A stretch of 64,000 nt of DNA from Oligosphaera ethanolica (GTDB taxonomy: Bacteria > Verrucomicrobiota > Lentisphaeria > Oligosphaerales > Oligosphaeraceae), in assembly GCF_030814695.1 (NCBI RefSeq), contig NZ_JAUSVL010000001.1, forward strand, positions 5,430,227 to 5,494,226. Direction: 5' to 3'. Both the position numbers and the translations under genes were made by a program. The notes beneath the pieces are model-generated. The model searched no databases. It was given only the letters and a program-made list of their open reading frames with translations, and was not told the DNA's origin. This document shows, in pieces, positions 27,052 to 34,327 of the stretch; position 1 is the first letter of the stretch, and each line of letters starts with the position of its first letter.

Positions 27052-27205
27052 GACTGACTGATCCGACTGATCCGACTGATCCGACTGATCCGACTGATCC
27101 GACTGATCCGACTGATCAAATCGACGATCCGACTGATCCGTCTGATCAAATCGACGATCCGTCCGATCGGTCCGATCGGTCCGATCCGTCCGCGATAAAA
27201 GACAG
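27052..27205. repeat. 9-bp repeat array family D, copy D3a
   Basis: Six exact TGATCCGAC units (27059-27112), then TGATCAAATCGACGATCCG variants and GATCGGTCC/GATCCGTCC units ending GCGATAAAAGACAG. Because the unit is three codons long, long ORFs of simple composition appear in several frames; none has a ribosome site or normal residue content. Confidence 0.92.
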
Positions 27206-27206
27206 T

Positions 27207-27352
27207 TGATCCGACTGATCCGACTGATCCGACTGATCCGACTGATCCGACTGATCCGACTGATCCGACTGATCCGACTGATCCGACTGATCCGACTGAT
27301 CAAATCGACGATCCGTCCGATCGGTCCGATCCGTCCGATCGGTCCGCGAAAA
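27207..27352. repeat. 9-bp repeat array family D, copy D3b
   Basis: Ten exact TGATCCGAC units (27207-27296), then TGATCAAATCGACGATCCG, then GATCGGTCC/GATCCGTCC units ending CCGCGAAAAAGACA. It is a second copy of D3a with more core units, so the core expands or contracts while the flanks stay fixed. Confidence 0.92.
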
Positions 27353-27410
27353 AGACAAACGATCCGATGCGCCAGTTGTTTCAACCAAAACAGCCTTTTG
27401 TCATCGCGGC

Positions 27411-27583
27411 ATTTCATCGCCGCGAAGCGGCAGAAGCGCTGAAAGCGCGAAATATGATAGCCCAGGGCAAGCGGCGCCGAAGGCGCGCGCCGCCCTGGGT
27501 AACGCGCCATATTGGTCCGTGTTCCTCAGCCTCTTTGGCTTCAGTCGGCGAAGCTGACTGGAGCCAAAGAGGCTGAGGAACTC
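27411..27583 (+). repeat. Multi-hairpin repeat family A, copy A2
   Basis: GCCGC-GAA-GCGGC-type hairpins, the CCCAGGGC/GCCCTGGG stem, and the longest main stem in the family: 26 pairs (27521-27546 with 27556-27581), one of them G-U, around a nine-base loop. The gap from 27584 to 27761 shows no gene; the hydrolase promoter should lie there. Confidence 0.88.
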
Positions 27584-27761
27584 ATTGACAGCTGCGGTAT
27601 TTCGCACTGCGCCCCATCGTCGAAGTGACCTGCCATCCCAGGAAAAGCGCACCGGCAGTGCGCAATCGACGCAAAAGCAGGCTACACTAATGACCTGTCC
27701 TCATGCATCGAACACCTTACCTCACCCCATATATGCACCCCGACATCCGTGGAGGTTCCTC

Positions 27762-30700
27762 ATGAAACAGCAGTTACTCGCCCTCGCCCTGATGCTCAGC
27801 AGTGCCGCTGCCATCGCCGCCGGGCCAGAATTGCATCTGCAGAGCAATGGCCGCATCACCCTGCCCGGCATTGCGCTAGTCAACGACGTCCTCATCCACG
27901 CCTACGGGCCAAACTGGGAATTCGCCGGTAACGCGGCCATCGCGGCTGCACCAGAAAAAGTATCGCAGGCCACGGGCAGCTTTGCCATGCCTGTGGGCAG
28001 CCAGGGCGAACTATCCTTCGCCATCCACACCGTTGCCGACGGTGACTTCAACGTAGCCGATATTGAGTCGCGCTGTTCGGAGAGCACCACCATCAGGGGC
28101 TTGCAATACAGCATCGCCCTCAATCCCGCCGAACTCGCCGGCAAACGTTACGTCACCTTGCCAGCAGGCAAGCGCGGCGTTTTTCCCGCCGTCGATGTCA
28201 AGGAAGGCATACCCGGCGACCGCTGCAGCAGCATCGCCATTGAACTCAATGACGGGCACTTTTTGCTGATCAACGGATCGAAACTGCTCTGTCTCGGCCT
28301 ACAGGATTTCCGCCACAGCTGGCCCAAGAACGTCCAGCTGCGCTACCACGCCGCCGGCGAAAAAATCATTGGCGGACGAACACTGCGCGACACCCTGTCC
28401 TTCGCTCTGCTTTCGGCCGACGAACTCGACCGCCAAGTCGCCACCGCGCAAGCCGGTGCGGCGCCCATCAGCACCGACGAGCGCCTGATGTTCTTCAGTA
28501 AGGCCGGCAACGCGTCCGTTCGTTCGCTGGACAGCGCCAGCATCATCACCCTGGGCCTGGCCATTCATGGCCTGGAGTGGCAATACACCAGCCAGCAACA
28601 GCACGCCGATAACTTCGCGCTCAGTGCCCTCCCGGATGGCAGCAGCGTCTTCCAAGGCGTTATGACCGTCCCTGGCAGCGACAACAAAGCCCTTGAGGTC
28701 TTTGAGCACATAAGAAGCATCCCCAAAGGCGTTTCCTTGAACTACGACCTGACCATGCTGGATGACGTGCAGCTCAATGGCTACCAGCTCTCCATGGACT
28801 TCGCCCTCTCTGCCTATACCAACGCCACTTTTGACCTGATAACAACGGACGGTCCCCAGTCCTTCGTCATCCCCGAGGAACTCGGCGAACGCTTCATCTA
28901 CCGCGGCCCCTTCACCGCCCTCCACGTCAAGGCCGCCAACCCGCAAAACAATGTTGACATCACCCTCGATAAGCCCACCCAGCTGCTCCTCCAGGACAAC
29001 CGCGGCTGGGGTGGCAACACTATCGATGTCCGACTCTGCTTCGCCCGCAACGACGATGGCGGCAAAATTGCCGCCGGCGCCCGCGTAGCGCGCACGCTAG
29101 TCTTTGTCATGCCCGATGCCCCAACGCCACTGCGCCCCGTCATTGACCAGGGCCAGCCCTCCCGCACCAACACCAGCAATTGGAAACCCTACACCCTGCC
29201 CTGGGACAGCGCGCCCGTCGATCTGTCCTTCCTCAATCACCAGCCCGCCGGCAAATTCGGTTTCGTCAAGGTGACCGACGGCCGCTTCGTCTTCAGCAAC
29301 AGCAACGAGCCCATCCGCTTCTGGGGCACCTGTTTTTCCGCCGGCGCAAACTTCCCCAGCCACGACCAAGCCGAAAAAATCGCCAAACGCCTGGCGGCCT
29401 CCGGCATCAACATGGTCCGCACCCACCACGCCGACGCCAAATGGGCCGAACGACATTTCTTCCCCAAAGACGCCGACAACACCCGCAGCTTCGACCCCGA
29501 AAGCCTAGACCGCTTTGACTACCTGGTCTACTGCCTCAAACGCGAAGGCATCTACATCTACCTCGACCAGCTCGTTAATCGCTACTTCAAACCCGGCGAC
29601 GGCGTCGACGCCGTCGATCAGCTCGGCGCCTGCGCCAAGCCATACTCCAATTTCGACCCGCGCCTGATTGAGCTGCAGAAGGAATTCTCCGCCAATCTCT
29701 GGAACCACGTCAATCCCTACACGAAACTGGCCTACAAGGACGACCCGGCCATCGCCCTGATGGAATTCGCCAACGAAAATGACCTCTTCACCCAGAAGGT
29801 CACCCTGGAGCCCTACCGCACGCGCTTCGAAGCCATGTACCGCGCCTGGGCAGCCGAACGGCAAATCGCCCTCCCCGAAGGGGCCATCGACTTCACCGTC
29901 ACCACCGACCCCATGATGCAGTTCTTCATCCACGTGACTGACGAATACCACCGCACCATGGGCGAATTCCTCCGCAGCATCGGCGTCAAAGTGCCCATGA
30001 CCGGCAGCAACTGGAGCCGCAACGCCGCCCTCCTGGCATCGGTTGCCAAAACCGACTATACCGACTCGCACAGCTACTGGAACCACCCCAACCGCGATGG
30101 CTCATTCGGCACCAGCAGCATGCTGCGCAGCCAGGGCAGCATCATGGATGGCCTCGGTTTTATGCGCGTCGCCGACAAGCCCTTCTTCGTCAGCGAATGG
30201 GACGCGCCCTGGCCCTACGAATACCGCGCGGAACTGCCCCTGTGGCTGGCCGCCGTCGCGGCCTTCCAGGACTGGCATGGCCTCACCGTCTACACCTACC
30301 GCCACTCCAGTAATGTTCCCATGGAACACATCAATGGCGCCTTCGAAACTTTCAATGACCCAGCACGCTTCGGCCTCATGCCCATTGCCGCGCTGATCTA
30401 TCGCCGCGAAGATGTCCGCCGCGGCGCCAGCACTGACCGCCAGGCCGTAGCCATCCCCATGACCCTCGCCGCCAGCGCCAAAAGCCCCGCCAGCTACAAC
30501 GTCCCAGCTTACCGCGGCCTCGCCGAACTGCGCCCCTTCCACACCCAACTCGTGGCGAGCGGCGAGATACCCGCTGGCGCCCTCGGCCCCGACGCGCCGA
30601 GCATCGCCGAGGATATCCGCCGCAGCAGCAGCGGCGAAATCATCCGCGACCGCGCCAAGGCCACGCTGACCATCGACACGCCGCGGACGCAGGTCATCCA

Positions 30701-31097
30701 GGCCTTTTTCAGTGACAAACTCCCCGTTTTAAGCACCAGCGCGCTGAAGGTCAGCAGCCGCAACCGCTATGCGACCATCGGCCTGAGCTCGCTCAGCGGC
30801 GCGCCCATCAACCAGTCTCGGCAACTCCTGTTGACCACGGTCGGTCGCGCCGAAAACACCGACTTTGCCTATAATCTCATGCGTAACCGCCGCCTCAGCA
30901 CCGGCAAAGGCCCCATTCTCATGGACCCCATCTGCGCCCAGATCAGCATCACCACCCAGCAGCAGGGCCTCAAAGTCAAGCCCATAGCCGCCAATGGCCA
31001 TAAACTGGCACCCATCCCCGCCCAGTGGGCCGATGGCAAGCTCACCTTTACCATCAGCGAAGCCGACGCCTCACTCTACTTCGCCATCGAAGACTGA
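27762..31097 (+). CDS. Large secreted GH5-like (clan GH-A) glycoside hydrolase
   Basis: 1111 residues from the ATG at 27762, chosen for the GGAGG at 27751-27755 and because it starts a clear signal peptide (MKQQLLALALMLSSAAAIAAG). Residues about 20-470 are beta-rich with no family I recognise. The barrel domain begins NHQPAGKFGFVKVTDGRFVF and IRFWGTCF (about 485), continues with GINMVRTHHAD, and has acid/base Glu672 in MEFANENDL and nucleophile Glu812 in FFVSEWDAPWPY. A C-terminal beta-domain follows. It is a paralogue of the 1096-residue protein at 59562. The substrate is unknown. A ROK-like gene follows on the same strand. Confidence 0.78.
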   Translation: MKQQLLALALMLSSAAAIAAGPELHLQSNGRITLPGIALVNDVLIHAYGPNWEFAGNAAIAAAPEKVSQATGSFAMPVGSQGELSFAIHTVADGDFNVADIESRCSESTTIRGLQYSIALNPAELAGKRYVTLPAGKRGVFPAVDVKEGIPGDRCSSIAIELNDGHFLLINGSKLLCLGLQDFRHSWPKNVQLRYHAAGEKIIGGRTLRDTLSFALLSADELDRQVATAQAGAAPISTDERLMFFSKAGNASVRSLDSASIITLGLAIHGLEWQYTSQQQHADNFALSALPDGSSVFQGVMTVPGSDNKALEVFEHIRSIPKGVSLNYDLTMLDDVQLNGYQLSMDFALSAYTNATFDLITTDGPQSFVIPEELGERFIYRGPFTALHVKAANPQNNVDITLDKPTQLLLQDNRGWGGNTIDVRLCFARNDDGGKIAAGARVARTLVFVMPDAPTPLRPVIDQGQPSRTNTSNWKPYTLPWDSAPVDLSFLNHQPAGKFGFVKVTDGRFVFSNSNEPIRFWGTCFSAGANFPSHDQAEKIAKRLAASGINMVRTHHADAKWAERHFFPKDADNTRSFDPESLDRFDYLVYCLKREGIYIYLDQLVNRYFKPGDGVDAVDQLGACAKPYSNFDPRLIELQKEFSANLWNHVNPYTKLAYKDDPAIALMEFANENDLFTQKVTLEPYRTRFEAMYRAWAAERQIALPEGAIDFTVTTDPMMQFFIHVTDEYHRTMGEFLRSIGVKVPMTGSNWSRNAALLASVAKTDYTDSHSYWNHPNRDGSFGTSSMLRSQGSIMDGLGFMRVADKPFFVSEWDAPWPYEYRAELPLWLAAVAAFQDWHGLTVYTYRHSSNVPMEHINGAFETFNDPARFGLMPIAALIYRREDVRRGASTDRQAVAIPMTLAASAKSPASYNVPAYRGLAELRPFHTQLVASGEIPAGALGPDAPSIAEDIRRSSSGEIIRDRAKATLTIDTPRTQVIQAFFSDKLPVLSTSALKVSSRNRYATIGLSSLSGAPINQSRQLLLTTVGRAENTDFAYNLMRNRRLSTGKGPILMDPICAQISITTQQQGLKVKPIAANGHKLAPIPAQWADGKLTFTISEADASLYFAIED

Positions 31098-31326
31098 CGA
31101 CGACCGGCCGCGCCAGCAGCCGCGAGCATTCAATACTTTCACCCGTGCAGACCTCTATTGGCGAACCAGACAACCCAAGGCTTCACCAGCTGTGGCGAGC
31201 GACCAGGACTTACACGGCATGCGCGCCTGCCACGGCGCCACGCCTGCCTCAGTCGTCACCCATCCTTCGCCGCCAGCATCACATCACATCTCCAAACACA
31301 TGCTTCAGCATCATCCACAGGCAGAA

Positions 31327-32130
31327 ATGATTCTCGCCATGGCCATTGGCGACAAGGCCATCCGCGCCGCCGTCATCGACCGCGCCAATTGCGTCAGCGC
31401 TCTCCCCCCCCGGTACTGTCCCCTCCATGCCGACGTCACCGATATTGTCAACGCCTTGCGCGCCGTCATCGCCGCCGCCGGCAACGTTGACGCCGTCGGT
31501 ATCATTCTGCCCAGCCCAGCCGCCGCCGCATCCGCCAGCACCGGCGGCACCTACAGCGCGGCGCTGGCTGCTCTCCAAGAATGCGAACTCCGTGCCAAGC
31601 TGGCCTGTGCGTTACCCCTACGGGTCATCCACTACAGCAACGCCGTGCTCCTCGGCGAAGTCCACGCCGGCGCCGCGCAGGGACGCCGGCGCGCCGCCGC
31701 CGTCATCATCGGCCATGGCGGCGTTGACAGCGCCATGATCATTGACGGCCAGCTACTCTGCGACCCGCTCGGGGCCCCGGCAGCCATCGTCCGCATCGCC
31801 GACCGCCCATGCCGCGTCGGCCGCGTCGCCGACGAGCTCTGCGGCCAAGCGTTGCTGGCGCGAATGCCAGACGTCCACAGCCTCGCCGAACTCGAGGCCC
31901 GCGCCCGCACTGGCGACTTTCGCTGCCAGCGCCTCTGGACCGACTTCGGCCTGGATCTCGCCGAGACCCTGCAGACCTGGCAGGCTGACCTCCTGCCGGA
32001 CCGGATCGTCCTCGGCGGCCCCATTGCCGGCGCTCTGCCACTGTTTCGTGAAGTGCTAGGCGACTTGCCTGTAGTCGCGGCCAGCTTGCCCGATGCGGCC
32101 CTCGTCGGCGCCGCCGCACTCTTCGCCTGA
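31327..32130 (+). CDS. Degenerate ROK-family protein (sugar kinase-like)
   Basis: 267 residues if it starts at the ATG at 31327 (MILAMAIGDKAIRAAVID); no clear ribosome site is visible, and ATGs at 31300 or 31219 are possible. The N-terminus aligns with the ROK phosphate loop but reads MAIGDKAIRA in place of the usual DIGGTKIRA, so the first Asp and Gly are lost. VIIGHGGVDSAMIIDGQLL corresponds to the GxGIGxGIxxxGxL region, also weakened. The HxCxCGxxGC zinc motif is absent. RIVLGGPIAGALPLF and SLPDAALVGAAALFA match the C-terminal part of ROK kinases. It may be a sugar sensor or an inactive kinase. It follows the hydrolase by about 230 bases, a gap with nothing else recognisable. Confidence 0.7.
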   Translation: MILAMAIGDKAIRAAVIDRANCVSALPPRYCPLHADVTDIVNALRAVIAAAGNVDAVGIILPSPAAAASASTGGTYSAALAALQECELRAKLACALPLRVIHYSNAVLLGEVHAGAAQGRRRAAAVIIGHGGVDSAMIIDGQLLCDPLGAPAAIVRIADRPCRVGRVADELCGQALLARMPDVHSLAELEARARTGDFRCQRLWTDFGLDLAETLQTWQADLLPDRIVLGGPIAGALPLFREVLGDLPVVAASLPDAALVGAAALFA

Positions 32131-32215
32131 ACCCAGCGCAACTCCGTACGGCCTCCCCCCCACTACCCCCACGATGCGCCCACCCCGCGCGCATGGACAA
32201 CATCAGCGGTCCATT

Positions 32216-32542
32216 GGGGTTGTTCGATAATTACGCTTACAACTATACCCAGGCACGCTGAAAGCGTGCGACATCGCAAACAAAAAAAGGTGAGGTTCCA
32301 TTGCCTCTTTGGCCCCAGTCAGCTGCGCCGACTGGGGCCAAAGAGGCCGATGAACACGAGCGCAATAGGCGCTGTACCCAGGGCGGCGCTCCGCCTGCGG
32401 CGTCGCTTGCCCTGGGCTACGATGACAGCGCCCCTCTGGGGCGCTTGCCGCTTCGCGGCCAGGGAAATGTTGGCCGGCGACAAGGTATGACATGAAAGAG
32501 CGTTTGCACTGCTATGTGTAAACGTAATTTGTGAACGGCACC
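32216..32542 (-). mobile_element. Full-length family A element A3 with terminal inverted repeats (MITE-like)
   Basis: The 327-bp element starts GGGGTTGTTCG and ends CGAACGG-like CACC; its 26-bp ends match at 19 of 26 positions as inverted repeats (both contain AATTACG and TTACA). ATT flanks both ends, a possible 3-bp target duplication. Inside it carries the family A hairpins in reverse orientation. It has no ORF with a ribosome site, so it would be non-autonomous. Confidence 0.65.
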
Positions 32543-32638
32543 ATTACGATCAATTAGCCGCTACCACTTGTAATCGACAAAGAAAAATAGTAGAATCAGA
32601 ACTGACCAGCAAAAAGGTAGGCTATTCCAGCTTGAGAG

Positions 32639-32647
32639 TGTTATAAT
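32639..32647 (+). promoter_or_regulatory. Extended -10 promoter, probably of the interrupted kinase gene
   Basis: TGTTATAAT (TGn plus a perfect TATAAT) lies 43 bases before a GTG start with ribosome site at 32690; no good -35 box is seen. The insertion sequence now separates it from the kinase. Confidence 0.5.
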
Positions 32648-32689
32648 TTTGTGGGGGCACGTCTTTTCAACGGAACAAGGGGCGGGTGG

Positions 32690-32702
32690 GTGAAGAAAAA
32701 TA
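32690..32702 (+). pseudogene. Displaced 5' end of the hybrid kinase gene, cut off by the insertion sequence
   Basis: GTG AAG AAA AAT A is preceded by AAGGGG seven bases upstream (32677-32682). If the insertion sequence and one target copy are removed, this start runs in frame straight into the kinase at 34336 to give MKKNIGNPSG. The frame upstream is closed by TGA at 32633. Confidence 0.6.
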
Positions 32703-34327
32703 GGCTCTTCAGGAAACTTAGTGGGTAGATTTTTCGACGTTTTGTGCTCAGAACCAAGACAACGCCTTGTCACATGGGGGGAAAAAAGCCAGCTAATCGT
32801 ACGCATAAAATAGTGTAACTTGTTGATATTCAACGATCAATTAATGTTCAAATTATGATGCCCGCCCAGCTTTCCATGTCAATTTGTATGGAAGGCAGTC
32901 GGAGCAATCTTCCGCTTCGGTGTTTCTTGTTATTGCAAGAATGCCTTCACTTTTGTTGCACCCGATCATTTTTGTGTTTCATTACCTCATGGCCACGCAA
33001 TGCCCAGTCAATCACCTGACCTCGTCATTCACATTGAGCCATGGGAGTCCGCCATGAACTTGGAGTCGTTTTATCAACGCGTGATTAATCCGCCATCGCC
33101 CTGGACTGTCTCCAAGGTCGAAATTTCCGACGACAGTACCCGTGTTGACGTCTGGCTGATCCATCAGGAGCATTATCGCTTTTCGTGTCATGCCTGTCAC
33201 ACCCCATCACCTACTTACGACCATGCTCCGGAAAGAACCTGGCAACATCTGGACACCTGCGAGTGCAAGACCTACCTTCATGCCCGTATTCCCCGAGTTC
33301 AATGCCCCAAGCATGGGATCGTCAACAGCGACTTTCCTCTGGCTGATTCACAGATCTCAATTACATACAAGATGGAAAGCAAGTGCATCAAGACCATCCA
33401 GGCCTCCAATTTGACCGATGCGTCCGAACTAACGAGGGTGTCTTGGGACATGTTGGAAAGTATCCGCGATCGGGCCGTCAAGCGAGGGCTTGAGCGACGT
33501 GGCGATACGACGCCGGTCATCATGGGACTTGACGAGAAGCAGGTGTTTTCCAGACATCGCTATTTCACCATTATCACTGACATTGGCAATGGGAGCGTGT
33601 TTGACGTGGTGGACAAGCGGCGCATTGATGACATCAGCCCCTGGTTTGAAAAACGCAAGGAAAGTTTGAAAAACGTCCAGATCGCGGCCATGGACATGAG
33701 TGCGGGGTATGAGCGTATTGCGTCAAACTTCATGCCCAATGCCGAACTGTGTTTTGATCATTTCCATGTGATGCAGGTCGTCCAAAAGGCAGTGGACAGC
33801 ACACGAAAGCAAGAACAGGCCACGATGAGCGATGAGGACAAGAAAAGCATGTTCGGAGCGCGCCATGATTTTCTGTATGGCAGGGAGAATCTTCCTGACA
33901 AAAACAAGGCCAGGTTCGAAAAAGTTAGACAGATTGCCAAGAAAACGGCGCGGGCATGGGCAATCAAGGAAAACCTTCGCGACATGTGGACAACTTGCCC
34001 CGACAAAGAAGAGACGCCGAAGTATTTCAAACACTGGTACTGGTGGGCGACGCATTCACAAATTCCGGACATGGCAAAAGCCGCCCATACGCTGAAAAAC
34101 CACTTCTATGGCATAGTGGCTGCAATCGAACATGGGGTCAGCAATGCCCTGACCGAGGGGCTGAACAGCAAAATTGAGGCTGTCAAGAGAAGTGCATGTG
34201 GTTTCAAAAACAAAGAATCTTTACGCAATGCAATTCTGTTTCATTGCGGGAAACTTAACCTGCTGCCAGAGGCCGCCAACTAGCACTTGCACTCAAATTT
34301 GCAACCCACGGAATTGCCTGAAGCACC
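32703..34327 (+). mobile_element. Complete ISL3-type insertion sequence, 1625 bp, with exact 8-bp target duplication
   Basis: The left end (GGCTCTTCAGG...AGTGGGT, 32703-32726) and right end (34304-34327) are imperfect inverted repeats matching at 18 of 24 positions. GAAAAATA flanks both sides (32695-32702 and 34328-34335), the 8-bp duplication usual for ISL3. One transposase gene fills the element. Its base composition is clearly lower in GC than the surrounding genes, indicating recent arrival. Confidence 0.92.
33054..34283 (+). CDS. ISL3-family transposase
   Basis: 409 residues from the ATG at 33054 (GGGAG seven bases upstream); the ATG at 33000 would add 18 residues. The N-terminal zinc-binding region has CHAC and C...C pairs (FSCHACHTP, VQCPKHG). 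The DDE domain shows MGLDEKQVFSRHRY (first Asp), AAMDMSAGYERI (second Asp) with CFDHFHVMQVV, and the final Glu in ALTEGLNSKIEAVKRSACGFKNKESLRN. These are hallmark ISL3 motifs. The frame is intact, so the element may be active. Its stop codon TAG is only three bases before a TTG that opens the kinase frame, and both frames are the same. Confidence 0.95.
   Translation: MNLESFYQRVINPPSPWTVSKVEISDDSTRVDVWLIHQEHYRFSCHACHTPSPTYDHAPERTWQHLDTCECKTYLHARIPRVQCPKHGIVNSDFPLADSQISITYKMESKCIKTIQASNLTDASELTRVSWDMLESIRDRAVKRGLERRGDTTPVIMGLDEKQVFSRHRYFTIITDIGNGSVFDVVDKRRIDDISPWFEKRKESLKNVQIAAMDMSAGYERIASNFMPNAELCFDHFHVMQVVQKAVDSTRKQEQATMSDEDKKSMFGARHDFLYGRENLPDKNKARFEKVRQIAKKTARAWAIKENLRDMWTTCPDKEETPKYFKHWYWWATHSQIPDMAKAAHTLKNHFYGIVAAIEHGVSNALTEGLNSKIEAVKRSACGFKNKESLRNAILFHCGKLNLLPEAAN

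Noticed and set aside
27052..27352. Possible CRISPR array
   Set aside because: Units are 9 bp with no spacers between them and no cas genes are nearby.
27043..27510. Frames coding for SDQSDQ, IRLIRL or TDRTDR repeats
   Set aside because: They arise because the 9-bp array keeps all frames open; no start signals and no normal protein composition.
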